In this document: one piece after another, positions 43,446-52,486 of the stretch | Layout of the letters: every line of letters starts with the position of its first letter | How positions within the stretch are numbered: position 1 is the first letter of the stretch | Source: Hydrogenedens sp964549105 | Lineage (GTDB): Bacteria; Hydrogenedentota; Hydrogenedentia; Hydrogenedentales; Hydrogenedentaceae | Length of the DNA: 64,000 nucleotides | Assembly (NCBI GenBank): GCA_964549105.1 | Contig: CAZJTZ010000002.1 | Span: 135,429 to 199,428 of the forward strand | Direction of reading: 5' to 3' | Program-made: the position numbers and the translations under genes | Notes under the pieces: model-generated | What the model was told of the DNA's origin: nothing | Databases searched by the model: none | The model's input: only the letters and a program-made list of their open reading frames with translations

Positions 43446-44993
43446 ATGAGTGAAACATTAAGAGTATATAGTGAGATTAATCGCAGAAGGAGAAAACGAA
43501 GGAGTAGTTTTATAAAGTTTTTGCTTCAAATTTTCCTTCTGGTAATTATTCTTCTGGTAGGTTGGTGGTTATGGTTATCAAGAGATTTATATCCAGTTGA
43601 GAAATTTATCCCAACATCACCCAACTTTCAGGTCTTCAGTCCTCAATTAATGCAAAACCATAATATACTTGCTCAATCTGCATTATGGGCACTCGTAGAA
43701 CCTTCTTCTTCTGCGTATGAAGTGAAAAAGTTACTGTCAGACCAACAGAAAATACCTCTATGGGTATTCAAACATTTAATCTATGATTTCTTCTATCTTT
43801 CTGCAAACGACCTCGAAACATTTGAAGATTACTTGCTCATTGTCCGTTTATCTCGAATCGGTTGCATGTTGGAAAAAATTTTCTCATGGTCTTCTATTGT
43901 AGAAAGTGATTGGGCAGGTGGACTAAACCTGAAATACCTGCCACAACAGAAAGTATATTATGCCCGAAAAGGCAGGATTCTCTTACTATCTCCAAGCAGA
44001 GAAACCTTGATTCAATCAATTACAAAAAAAGAAGCAGACAACTCCGGGGCTGTCCTTACAACTGAACTAATAGAAAATCAGGGACACTATCTCGCCTGGG
44101 GGACAGTAAAACCGACATGGAAAGATTTGCAAAGATTTATCCCTCAAATTTCTTTCCATTTAGCCATAACGCCAACTCAGTTAGGAATTAAATGTGAAAC
44201 AGAAATTAATCCAGATACGGAAACTTTATGGTCTATACTATTAACAGAAATTGTCTCAGGCCCTTTACAGGAACCACCTGACACATTGCTTTCCTGTTCT
44301 ATAGATACAGGTGTTCCATTAAAAACCTGGATTCACGCCTTTGAAACAATCCCAGGAACCAATGATGTATTAGCCCCAATTAATCCAATGGAACTATCAT
44401 TTACAGATTGGATTAAAACCTTTTCTCCTCTCCTGAACAATCAATTTTACATTGCTTTTGATACCTTTTATACAGATGAGATTGTCCCTTTTATCCCTAA
44501 ATATTGTGTAATTGCAAAGACTCAACCCAATATATGCGAAAATGCCATTCAAACAATTCTCAATCCGTCAATTATTGTTTTAGGCGAGAAAAATAAAGCC
44601 ATTCCATCTTCAAACCCAGACGAGTTTATCGTCCCTTTGATGGGTAGTTCGCAAGTAGATTTGCATATTCAGTGTTCTAACGACCAATTAGTATTTGCAA
44701 ACAATAATGAATTAAAAGATTCTCTTGTTGAACATATCAAAAGCGGGAAAATTGGTTCAGAAGGTAATTATTCATTCATAATTAAATTTAAACCAGATAT
44801 GTGCATTACGGAGATAAATAATGTAATTTCAGTCTTAAAAGAATCAAATATCCTGCGTTTCCACAACCCAGAAGAGATAAACAATATTTTCAATAAAATT
44901 AATTTATTCAAAGGAATTGAAATTAAGATAAGTCTTAACAAAGGCAAAATTACAATTACAGGTATAACAAAATTTAACAACAATTCTATCTAA
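43446..44993 (+). CDS. Single-pass membrane protein of unknown function
   Basis: A 515-residue protein with a strongly basic start (EINRRRRKRRSS), one membrane helix (about 22-42) and a large outside domain of about 460 residues with mixed alpha/beta sequence and no motif I recognise. It follows the ceramidase fusion by 6 bp, so the two are co-transcribed and may cooperate. The DUF3352-type membrane-anchored proteins look similar in layout, but I cannot claim membership. The last 80 residues are Asn/Ile/Lys-rich. Confidence 0.6.
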   Translation: MSETLRVYSEINRRRRKRRSSFIKFLLQIFLLVIILLVGWWLWLSRDLYPVEKFIPTSPNFQVFSPQLMQNHNILAQSALWALVEPSSSAYEVKKLLSDQQKIPLWVFKHLIYDFFYLSANDLETFEDYLLIVRLSRIGCMLEKIFSWSSIVESDWAGGLNLKYLPQQKVYYARKGRILLLSPSRETLIQSITKKEADNSGAVLTTELIENQGHYLAWGTVKPTWKDLQRFIPQISFHLAITPTQLGIKCETEINPDTETLWSILLTEIVSGPLQEPPDTLLSCSIDTGVPLKTWIHAFETIPGTNDVLAPINPMELSFTDWIKTFSPLLNNQFYIAFDTFYTDEIVPFIPKYCVIAKTQPNICENAIQTILNPSIIVLGEKNKAIPSSNPDEFIVPLMGSSQVDLHIQCSNDQLVFANNNELKDSLVEHIKSGKIGSEGNYSFIIKFKPDMCITEINNVISVLKESNILRFHNPEEINNIFNKINLFKGIEIKISLNKGKITITGITKFNNNSI

Positions 44994-45068
44994 ACACTGC
45001 AATAAATCGTTTGTAACCTTATATAAAGCAGGACTTTGAATAAAAATTGTATTAAATCTATAAAAATA

Positions 45069-45099
45069 TGATAAAAAATTTTAGTATATTTTTTTATCA
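45069..45099. repeat. 10-bp inverted repeat in AT-rich spacer
   Basis: TGATAAAAAA (45069-45078) and TTTTTTATCA (45090-45099) are exact reverse complements with an 11-nt spacer. The arms are A/T-only apart from one G and one C. It could act as a bidirectional terminator after the membrane-protein gene or as an operator for the gene at 45204. Confidence 0.45.
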
Positions 45100-45117
45100 A
45101 TAAATGTTGCATTTATC

Positions 45118-45146
45118 TTGTAAAAGTAGTATATTATTTATAGAAT
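45118..45146 (+). promoter_or_regulatory. Likely sigma-70-type promoter for the gene at 45204
   Basis: TTGTAA (45118-45123), a 17-nt spacer and TAGAAT (45141-45146) match the consensus at four and five of six positions. The start codon is 57 bp downstream. Confidence 0.45.
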
Positions 45147-45203
45147 AAAAAGAATTTATAATCTTTATATATAGTTATAAACAGTATATAAAGGAGTAAA
45201 AAG

Positions 45204-45602
45204 ATGGATAAAGAATATAACTACGGTAAAGCATTTCTATCCGTAGGCTGTAATCGTGATTTATTCCTTTCTAACCTGTATCAATTTGTTAGTTTTCAAC
45301 TAGATAATGATGTTATAGATGAAATGGCATTATACTTGTGTTCCTTTTCTACTGACCATATCAAAGTGCTACACAAAAACATTCTCCAACGGCGTGAGAT
45401 AGAAAAGCATGTATGGATTGAGTCAGAAAAGCATAAACAAGATATGAAAATACAGGCAACACAGGATTGGGTAATGAAATACGCCCAACCTTTCAGTCGC
45501 TGGTACGAAAAAGAATATGGCAACAAATTCAACAACCTTTTTGCAAACAATCAACAATTTGAAATGACTTTATCATCCAATAACAAAAAAGTTTTGGGCT
45601 AA
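45204..45602 (+). CDS. Small hypothetical protein
   Basis: A 132-residue, mostly alpha-helical, hydrophilic protein with many Lys, Glu, Asn and Gln residues and several Trp/Tyr. There is no signal peptide, membrane helix or recognised motif. Translation is well supported: AAAGGAG stands 7 nt before the ATG, and a plausible promoter lies upstream, so it is a real gene. It lies alone between two AT-rich spacers. I do not recognise it. Confidence 0.65.
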   Translation: MDKEYNYGKAFLSVGCNRDLFLSNLYQFVSFQLDNDVIDEMALYLCSFSTDHIKVLHKNILQRREIEKHVWIESEKHKQDMKIQATQDWVMKYAQPFSRWYEKEYGNKFNNLFANNQQFEMTLSSNNKKVLG

Positions 45603-45722
45603 TAAATTTATTTATTTTAACTATATGGATGAGTAGTAGAGTATTTTTTTGTTTCTTTAACTATTTTTATACTAAAATCGTTTTTATATATAGGATATAG
45701 TTAAAAAAGAAGGTTGTGAGTT

Positions 45723-46658
45723 ATGAATTATGTGTTGAAAGGATTAGGTTTTGTTGCCCTTATTTTTTTCCTGGGAAATATTGCACAGTCAGAAGAACCC
45801 GTGCCGTGTAAAGTCACGGAGATACAGGAAGGCGATACATTCGTTGCCCAAACGGCAGAAGACAGCCCACGAACAATAAAGGTGCGGATTTGGGGAATTG
45901 ATGCCCCTGAAGAAGGACAGCACTATTTTGAAGAGGCAAAGAAGTTTCTCACAGAACTTATTAGTGATAAAAATGTAAAGATAGAATTATTGACAACAGA
46001 TAATCTGAATGAAGAGGTAGGGAAAGTCTGGACGGAGGCAGAAGATAATGTGGGTGAAACCATGATAAAGGAAGGATACGCCTGGTGGGATGAGGAAAAT
46101 GCTAAAGAAGATTTAACACTTAAAAGTCTATGTGCAACAGCCATACGAGAGAAAAAAGGACTGTGGGCAGAAACTTCACCTCTGGCACCCTGGGATTATC
46201 GGAAAAGCAAAGGTCTAACTCTGGTAAGTTATAAGGTGGAGAAAGAAGCAGAGGAGAAGAAAGAAGAAAAAGAGGAGAAAATTGTTTTGAAAGCGAAGGG
46301 CGACGAAGTATATAAAGGGACCTTTTCTTCTAATACCCCGTATGTAGATGTTTCTAAAATTAATTTCAACGAGACTCAGGTGAAACCAGAAGAATTATTG
46401 ATGAAACACACCCCTACTATAGCCCGTGACCCCTCAGGTAAACCCATCGGTTTATCGGTTCCTAATATCAGCCAGATTCCGTATGCTCCTGCACTGGGTT
46501 TTCGAGATGGCGATATCGTCTCTTCCGTTAATGGAATCCCCATAAATGATTTTTCACAAGTCATGCCCTTATATGAACGGTTAAAAGGAACAAAAGACTT
46601 ATCTGTTCAGGTCATTCGTGGTGGGAAACCCGTGACCCTTTATTTCCGTATCCCTTAA
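45723..46658 (+). CDS. Exported staphylococcal-nuclease-like protein with C-terminal PDZ domain
   Basis: A 311-residue protein with a signal peptide, an SNase/thermonuclease domain (about 28-160) and a PDZ domain (about 240-310; 'GFRDGDIVSSVNGIPINDF'). SNase motifs: 'VRIWGIDAPEEG' supplies the Arg equivalent to R35 and the Glu equivalent to E43. The third catalytic residue, R87 in S. aureus nuclease, appears to be Lys (EEVGKVWTEAED). Activity may therefore be reduced or changed. A 20-residue Lys/Glu coiled segment joins the domains. The PDZ part should bind a protein terminus and place the nuclease at the envelope. Confidence 0.82.
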   Translation: MNYVLKGLGFVALIFFLGNIAQSEEPVPCKVTEIQEGDTFVAQTAEDSPRTIKVRIWGIDAPEEGQHYFEEAKKFLTELISDKNVKIELLTTDNLNEEVGKVWTEAEDNVGETMIKEGYAWWDEENAKEDLTLKSLCATAIREKKGLWAETSPLAPWDYRKSKGLTLVSYKVEKEAEEKKEEKEEKIVLKAKGDEVYKGTFSSNTPYVDVSKINFNETQVKPEELLMKHTPTIARDPSGKPIGLSVPNISQIPYAPALGFRDGDIVSSVNGIPINDFSQVMPLYERLKGTKDLSVQVIRGGKPVTLYFRIP

Positions 46659-46740
46659 CAATTTGAATTGTAAAATCTTCCCTCGAAAAATTTCCCGGCA
46701 AAAGTAGTAGCGATTTTGTCTATATTATAATTATAGAAAA

Positions 46741-47643
46741 CTATCTCTGGGTCAGAGTGTTTTCTGCGGCTTTGACGGTGTTTTTCATAAGCATGGCAAT
46801 GGTCATGGGTCCGACGCCACCTGGGACCGGGGTAATGGCACGGGCTTTTTTTACAACACTCGGGTAATGGACATCACCTACGAGTCTGGAACCAGATTTT
46901 TTTGAACTGTCCGGGATACGATTCATGCCCACATCTATTATGATACAACCCTCTTTGACCATTCTGCCCTGAATAAATTCAGGGACGCCTATGGCTGCTA
47001 TGAGAATATCCGCCGTTTGCGTTATTTTGCTTAAATTGCGTGTATGTGAGTGGCATATCGTCACAGTTGCATCAGCACCTTTTGCTTTTTGGACGAGTAA
47101 GGCGGCTAAGGGTTTGCCAACAATATTGGAACGACCTACGATAACTACATGTTTCCCCTGAATTTTATACCCATATCGCAGAAGCAGTTCCTGAATACCT
47201 GCGGGTGTGCATGCTACAAAACAATCCTGTCCATTAAGTAATTTTCCCTTATTTACAGGATGGAAACCATCCACATCTTTGTCAGGGTCAATAGCATTTA
47301 GAATTTTTTCTTCGTTAATATGTTTTGGCAAAGGGCTTTGAATGAGTATTCCATGCACTTCATTATTGGTGTTGAGTTCATCAATCAATTTGAGCAGGTC
47401 TGCTTCTGATGTTCGAGTTGGTAAGTCATAAGCGAAGGAACGAATTCCCAACTCTTCACAGGTTCTACGCTTGTTACGAACATAAATCTGACTGGCAGGA
47501 TTATCGCCTACTAACACGACGGTTAGCCCGGGAACGATGCCTTTCTCTTTGAGTTCTGTTATTTTATCTTTTAATTCTAACTTTATAATTTCACTAAGTT
47601 TGTTGCCATTTAACAATTTTGGTTTTTTGGGAGAGGGCATCAT
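46741..47643 (-). CDS. folD: Methylene-THF dehydrogenase/methenyl-THF cyclohydrolase
   Basis: A 300-residue bifunctional FolD. 'YVRNKRRTCEELGI' carries the catalytic Lys, 'QSPLPKHINEEKILNAIDPDKDVDGFHP' shows the substrate loop, and 'VVIVGRSNIVGKPLA' is the NADP-binding loop. 'DVGMNRI' and 'ITPVPGGVGPMT' close the fold. It interconverts 5,10-methylene-THF and 10-formyl-THF. Two ATGs are adjacent; the second (47640) is better spaced from AAGGAG. It is the last gene of the gcv operon and so falls under the ZTP riboswitch, which elsewhere controls folD as well. Confidence 0.96.
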   Translation of the reverse strand: MMPSPKKPKLLNGNKLSEIIKLELKDKITELKEKGIVPGLTVVLVGDNPASQIYVRNKRRTCEELGIRSFAYDLPTRTSEADLLKLIDELNTNNEVHGILIQSPLPKHINEEKILNAIDPDKDVDGFHPVNKGKLLNGQDCFVACTPAGIQELLLRYGYKIQGKHVVIVGRSNIVGKPLAALLVQKAKGADATVTICHSHTRNLSKITQTADILIAAIGVPEFIQGRMVKEGCIIIDVGMNRIPDSSKKSGSRLVGDVHYPSVVKKARAITPVPGGVGPMTIAMLMKNTVKAAENTLTQR

Positions 47644-47657
47644 ACACTCCTTTTTAT

Positions 47658-49115
47658 TTATGACTTTGCTATTGAAACAGGGCGAACTACATTCAGTTCT
47701 TTAGCCGCTTTGACTTCATCCAATCGCTGGACGGGTGTAGTAACGGGTGCTTTCTTTAATTCTTCAGGATTTTGTTTGGCTAATTCTGCCAGGTCTAACA
47801 TGGTATTACAGAATTGGTCAAGGGTCTCCTTTGATTCCGTTTCGGTGGGCTCAATCATAAGTGCTTCTTTTACGGTTAATGGGAAATACACGGTGGGTGC
47901 ATGGAATCCCCGGTCAAGCAAGGCTTTTGCAAAGTCCAAGGCATGCACTCCATAATCGTGGAAGGGCATAGCCGAAAGAACACATTCGTGCATACAGAGG
48001 CGGTCGTATGCTGGTGTAAAAACGGGACGAAGTCGTGCAAGGGTATAATTGGCGTTTAATACCGCTTTCTGGCTTACTTCTTTTAGTCCTTCGTTTCCTT
48101 GCATAAGAATATAAACATAAGCACGAACAGCAATCAAGAAATGTCCTAAAAACGGTGTTACTTTGCCTATACTGTTTTGTGGATATTCGAGGTGGAAGTT
48201 TTCATTGTTTTCCTTGACTACTCTTGGACCGGGCAGGAAATCAAGAAGTCGTTCATTCACTCCTACGGGACCGGAACCGGGACCGCCCATCCCATGTGGG
48301 GTTCCAAAGGTTTTATGAAGATTGAAGTGCATAACATCGAAGCCTAAATCGCCGGGGCGACACTGTCCCATGATAGCGTTTAAATTTGCCCCATCGTAGT
48401 AGAGTAGAGCGTCGTGTTTATGTGCTATATCTGCAACCTCTTGAATATCCGTTTCAAACAATCCGTGGGTATTGGGGCATGTAAGCATAATACCTGCGAC
48501 TTCATCATTCATGACTTTGCGGAAACTGTCCAAATCCAATGTCCCCTGCGAATTGGAAGAGACTTCCTGAACCTGAAAGCCTGCAATAGCAGCGCTGGCT
48601 GGATTGGTTCCATGTGCAGAATCGGGAATGAGTATAATTTTTTTATGCGTGTTTTTATGATATTTATGGTATGCAGAAATCATAAGTACGCCCGTAAGTT
48701 CACCATGGGCTCCTGCCATAGGTTGGAGTGATACGGCTTTCATCCCTGAAATTTCACTCAATAATTGTTCAAGGTCGTAAATCAATTCCAACGCACCTTG
48801 AATGTGGTTGTGATAAACCTCTGAATAGAGAAATTGTGGGTGAAGTTGTGTAAACCCTTTAAATGAAGAAACAATATCTGCAATTTTGGGATTGTATTTC
48901 ATTGTGCATGAACCCAATGGATAGAAATTTGTATCTACCCCAATGTTTCTACGCGATAGATGAGTAAAATGACGGACTACATCTAACTCAGAAACTTCAG
49001 GCAATTCCACGGGTGTTTCTCTTTGAAGGTCTTGTGGAAAATCCGTCTTAGGAAAGAACTCTTTACCCAATGAAAAAGCCTGACGATGATTGCATTTTTC
49101 AAAAATTAATTCCAT
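47658..49115 (-). CDS. gcvPB: Glycine dehydrogenase (P-protein) subunit 2
   Basis: A 485-residue PLP enzyme. 'DTNFYPLGSCTMKYNPK' and 'HFNLHKTFGTPHGMGGPGSGPVGV' are hallmarks; K268 forms the Schiff base. With GcvPA it makes the heterodimeric P-protein that decarboxylates glycine and hands the aminomethyl group to lipoyl-GcvH. It lies 11 bp after gcvPA and 14 bp before folD. The split P-protein form is common outside Proteobacteria. Confidence 0.97.
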   Translation of the reverse strand: MELIFEKCNHRQAFSLGKEFFPKTDFPQDLQRETPVELPEVSELDVVRHFTHLSRRNIGVDTNFYPLGSCTMKYNPKIADIVSSFKGFTQLHPQFLYSEVYHNHIQGALELIYDLEQLLSEISGMKAVSLQPMAGAHGELTGVLMISAYHKYHKNTHKKIILIPDSAHGTNPASAAIAGFQVQEVSSNSQGTLDLDSFRKVMNDEVAGIMLTCPNTHGLFETDIQEVADIAHKHDALLYYDGANLNAIMGQCRPGDLGFDVMHFNLHKTFGTPHGMGGPGSGPVGVNERLLDFLPGPRVVKENNENFHLEYPQNSIGKVTPFLGHFLIAVRAYVYILMQGNEGLKEVSQKAVLNANYTLARLRPVFTPAYDRLCMHECVLSAMPFHDYGVHALDFAKALLDRGFHAPTVYFPLTVKEALMIEPTETESKETLDQFCNTMLDLAELAKQNPEELKKAPVTTPVQRLDEVKAAKELNVVRPVSIAKS

Positions 49116-49126
49116 CTCTTCTGCTC

Positions 49127-50461
49127 CTATAAAATACTTGTGCGAACGGCTTCGACAAATTGGTCTAAATCTTCATGAGTCCGTTTTTCTGTAACTGCAA
49201 TAAGCAAATCACCATCTTCTCCATAGGTATTACCCATCCAGTCCTTGCAGGGTATTTCCATCCTACAATGTTTAAGTAGTGATTTAAGGGGTATACCTGC
49301 CGATATGCCTTTTGTTTGCAGTGATTGAACTAATTTTTCGGCTGGAATGGGTAGTCGTAAGACAAATTCATTAAAAGTCGGTTTAGAATTAATTATTGGA
49401 ACAAATGTAGATAATTTCTGTTTTAGATATTCAGTTTTTGAGAAACAATCCTGAGCAATTTCGGTGAGACCTTTTTTGCCTACTTCACATAGGTAAATTA
49501 GAGCACGCAAAGCACATAGAGCCTGATTGGAACACACATTGGACATAGCTTTTTCACGGCGTATATGTTGTTCCCTTGTTTGTAGCGTAAGAACGAAACC
49601 GCGTTGCCCCTGTTTATCTACTGTCATGGCACAAATACGACCCGGCATTTTGCGGATGTATTCTTTTCGTGCAGTGAACAGCCCCAAATAGGGTCCACCG
49701 AAACCTAAGGGTAGTCCTAAACTCTGTCCTTCGCCCACTGCAATATCTGCACCCATTTCGCCGGGTGTTTTCATGAGCCCTAATGAAATAGGATAGAACT
49801 GAACAATTAGAAGTGCTCCTTCACGGTGACATTTTTGGGCAATGTCTGTGAAGTCATGCAAATTTCCAAAAAAATCAGGTGTTGCAGCAACGATACAGGC
49901 ACAATTCGAAGGGTCATCTCCATATTCCAATTCTAGGTCAAGATTGGCACTCTGAGTGCGTATCATTTGCTCATAAATAGGGTTTAAACCAGGAATGAGA
50001 TGCACCTTCCGTCTGCCAGTTACACGAACGGAGAGCATAACAGCCTCAAATAAAGAGGTTCCCCCATCATATAATGAAGCATTTGCGACTTCCATATCTG
50101 TTAAACGGCAAAGTGCCGTCTGGTATTCATATATGGATTGGAGCGTGCCTTGAGCACATTCAGGCTGATATGGTGTGTATGCGGTAGAAAATTCGCTGCG
50201 TTGCGAAAGATAATCCACGACAGCCGGGATATAGTGGTCATAAAATCCACCACCCACAAAGGATATTGTGTCTACCTTATTCTTGCAACTTAATGAATCT
50301 AATCTCTGGTATGCCTCTACTTCTGATAAGGCTTCCGGCACATTCCACGATTTTAATCGTAGAGATGGAGGTATATCTTGAAACAATGATTCCATAGAGG
50401 GAATACCGATTGTTTTCAGCATTTCCTGCTCATCATTTTTTGTAGTGGGTATCCACGCCAT
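49127..50461 (-). CDS. gcvPA: Glycine dehydrogenase (P-protein) subunit 1
   Basis: A 444-residue protein with the N-terminal half of the P-protein: 'YTPYQPECAQGTLQSIYEYQTAL', 'ANASLYDGGTSLFEAVML' and 'GLPLGFGGPYLGLF'. It has the PLP-enzyme fold but the Schiff-base lysine is in GcvPB. GAGGAAAAAC precedes the ATG. A 121-bp gap separates it from gcvH, without an obvious terminator. Confidence 0.96.
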   Translation of the reverse strand: MAWIPTTKNDEQEMLKTIGIPSMESLFQDIPPSLRLKSWNVPEALSEVEAYQRLDSLSCKNKVDTISFVGGGFYDHYIPAVVDYLSQRSEFSTAYTPYQPECAQGTLQSIYEYQTALCRLTDMEVANASLYDGGTSLFEAVMLSVRVTGRRKVHLIPGLNPIYEQMIRTQSANLDLELEYGDDPSNCACIVAATPDFFGNLHDFTDIAQKCHREGALLIVQFYPISLGLMKTPGEMGADIAVGEGQSLGLPLGFGGPYLGLFTARKEYIRKMPGRICAMTVDKQGQRGFVLTLQTREQHIRREKAMSNVCSNQALCALRALIYLCEVGKKGLTEIAQDCFSKTEYLKQKLSTFVPIINSKPTFNEFVLRLPIPAEKLVQSLQTKGISAGIPLKSLLKHCRMEIPCKDWMGNTYGEDGDLLIAVTEKRTHEDLDQFVEAVRTSIL

Positions 50462-50582
50462 AATGTTTTTCCTCAGAGCCCTTTTTAGTTTCTATTTCAA
50501 CAATTGTAATCTTTAAATATTAATAATGGATAAAACTTGGAGATGATAAAAGGTTTAACTATAATAAATGTTGTTAAACTGC

Positions 50583-50963
50583 TTATAATGATTTCAGATA
50601 TTTTTCGTATGCTTCTCGGTTCATCAACCGGCGATATTGTCCTGTATCAATATCATCCATTTTGAAACACCAACCTCTTCCATAAGGGTCAAAGTTAAGC
50701 AATTCAGGTTCGCCTTCTAATGCTTCATTTACTTCTACAATAACACCTGTAACGGGGGCATAAATATCTTCAGCGGCTTTCACAGATTCTACCAGAGCCA
50801 CAGGTTCTTTTTGTCGGACATGTTTCCCTATCTCAGGTAGTTCTACATAAGTTACATCGCCTAATTGTTCCTGGGCATACTCCGAAATACCTACGAGATA
50901 CAGTCCGTCCTCTTCCCCAACCCACTCGTGATTCTCTGTGTAGCGAACATCCTCTGGATACAT
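50583..50963 (-). CDS. gcvH: Glycine cleavage system H protein
   Basis: A 126-residue lipoyl-carrier. 'VESVKAAEDIYAPVTG' contains the lipoylated Lys62. 'RYTENHEWV' and 'GDVTYVELPEIG' match the family. It carries the aminomethyl group from P-protein to T-protein. AAGGAGAA at 8 nt before ATG. Lipoate genes are not in the window. Confidence 0.97.
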   Translation of the reverse strand: MYPEDVRYTENHEWVGEEDGLYLVGISEYAQEQLGDVTYVELPEIGKHVRQKEPVALVESVKAAEDIYAPVTGVIVEVNEALEGEPELLNFDPYGRGWCFKMDDIDTGQYRRLMNREAYEKYLKSL

Positions 50964-51037
50964 AGCATGTTCTCCTTATCTTTATCTTTTGGGGGCATTT
51001 TTAGTTGTTTTTTTACTGTTGCAAAACATATATATAT

Positions 51038-52123
51038 TTATGATACCTTTTTCCGGGCTGTTCCAGTTAAATAAATTGGGACATTACAAACCTCTACCTG
51101 CAAAGGACGATCTACGATTTGTAACATTGTGCCAGGAATAGAGGCTTGTTTATCTAATAGGGCTAAACCGACACCGGTGCCCACGCTAGGACCAAAAGTT
51201 CCACTGGTAACTATACCTACCTCATGTCCTTGCAAAGCAAGTTTTTGATTATGTCGAGGTGACTGTCTTGTATGAGTTTTAATACCCATCAAGCGAGGAT
51301 AGTCTCCCATCTCTTTTTGCCGCAGCAACTTACCTTTTCCTATAAAATCATGTTCCCAGTCAATAAATCTATCCATAGAAGCCATTAGCGGAGTCATATT
51401 GGGTAGAAGGTCCTGCCCACTGAGGGGATAACCCATCTCTGTCCGCAGAGTATCACGCGCACCCAATCCACAGGGCTTTACATTTTTGTTCAATATAAGC
51501 GTATCCCAGATTTCTTTGCCTAAATTGTGAGATAGATACAATTCATAGCCCAACTCTCCTGTATATCCTGCTCGTGTTATAAGAATTTTCTCTCCTCTCC
51601 ATTCATATTTTCCACCTGTCCAGTATTTTAGTTCTGCTATTTGTGGACTGAAACCAGAATGAATTAAAACCTCGAGACTCATTGGTCCCTGAACATCAAT
51701 TTTAGCAGTCTGATTAGAAATGTCCTCTGCGTGGACATTAGAATTGCATAATAAGGAAGAAACTTGTTCTAATGGACCTGCATTTGTAACGACGAATAAT
51801 GTTTCTTCATCCAGTTTTATCCCAACACAATCATCTATGATAAAACTATCATTATTTAGCAAAACAGTATAACGACAGCGACCTATAGGTAAGTACAAAA
51901 AATTGCTACATGTTAGGTATGAAAAATTAGCAATTTGTTCTTTACCCCGTATGACAAATTCGCCCATGTGAGAGCAGTCAAAAATGCCTGCATGGGAGCG
52001 AACATGAAGATGCTCTGAGATAATCCCCTCAAATTGAACAGGTAAATACCAACCATGAAAATCTACGAACCGGCCGCCTGCTTTTTCACAACATTCAAAG
52101 AGTGGAGTCTTTTTTACTTCCAA
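51038..52123 (-). CDS. gcvT: Aminomethyltransferase (glycine cleavage T protein)
   Basis: A 361-residue THF-binding protein. 'GIFDCSHMGEFVIRG', 'FIIDDCVGIKL' with the key Asp, 'TRAGYTGELGYELYL' and 'GARDTLRTEMGYPLSGQ' are typical. It moves the methylene group from H-protein to THF and frees ammonia. The start is TTG (52123-52121) with AGGAG seven nt upstream; no ATG fits the conserved N-terminus (TPLFECCEKAGGRFVDFHGW). The weak start may help the riboswitch upstream control translation. First gene of the operon. Confidence 0.95.
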   Translation of the reverse strand: MEVKKTPLFECCEKAGGRFVDFHGWYLPVQFEGIISEHLHVRSHAGIFDCSHMGEFVIRGKEQIANFSYLTCSNFLYLPIGRCRYTVLLNNDSFIIDDCVGIKLDEETLFVVTNAGPLEQVSSLLCNSNVHAEDISNQTAKIDVQGPMSLEVLIHSGFSPQIAELKYWTGGKYEWRGEKILITRAGYTGELGYELYLSHNLGKEIWDTLILNKNVKPCGLGARDTLRTEMGYPLSGQDLLPNMTPLMASMDRFIDWEHDFIGKGKLLRQKEMGDYPRLMGIKTHTRQSPRHNQKLALQGHEVGIVTSGTFGPSVGTGVGLALLDKQASIPGTMLQIVDRPLQVEVCNVPIYLTGTARKKVS

Positions 52124-52486
52124 AGAAATTCTCCTAAGAGTGATAATATATTCAATTGTGTGTTATTATGTTATTCCAATGAAAAAGCACTTAAATCAGA
52201 AGCCCAGGCGAACGGCTATTTTTAATGTCGCTCCCTTGTGGTTTATTCCACTTATAATCGCCAGTTACGACATAACTCTGCGTTATTATATCAAAAAAAC
52301 TTTGAAAATTCAAGAAGGGATTTATTTCTGTATTAAAGTGGCAAAAATGCCTAATTTTTCTATAAATAATTACTTCTATGTGCCATGTTAAAATTAAAAT
52401 AACAATTGTCAGTAAATTAGGAAAAACAAGATTTACATATATTCAATAATCAGTATATTTGAAAATTAAGCAGGTAAAAAATATTT
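52124..52486. other. 363-bp divergent intergenic region
   Basis: Between gcvT (minus) and ubiE (plus). The left part holds the ZTP riboswitch leader (52202-52273) and the gcvT ribosome site. The right part (about 52290-52486) is AT-rich and probably contains both promoters. No gene is seen. Confidence 0.6.
52202..52273 (-). promoter_or_regulatory. ZTP (pfl) riboswitch ahead of the gcv-folD operon
   Basis: Read on the minus strand, the leader holds the diagnostic conserved segments in order: GTCGTAACTGGCGA (near 52271-52258), a GTGG/CCAC hairpin (52250-52237), AAGGGAGCGAC (52237-52227) and, after a short linker, GCCGTTCGCCTGGGC (52216-52202). P1 pairs ATGTCG (52273-52268) with CGACAT (52230-52225). 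The GGCG of the first segment can form a pseudoknot with CGCC in the last hairpin. The class senses ZTP/ZMP, which build up when 10-formyl-THF is short. Downstream genes are gcvT to folD, all in one-carbon supply. No U-run terminator stem is clear in the ~80 nt before gcvT, so control may be translational. Confidence 0.93.

Noticed and set aside
52140..52391. Plus-strand open frame of 83 codons
   Set aside because: It runs through the riboswitch leader on the other strand, has no ribosome site, and its peptide resembles no family.
52124..52486. Glycine riboswitch ahead of gcvT
   Set aside because: Expected by habit for gcv operons, but the tandem glycine aptamer blocks are not there; the conserved blocks are those of the ZTP class.
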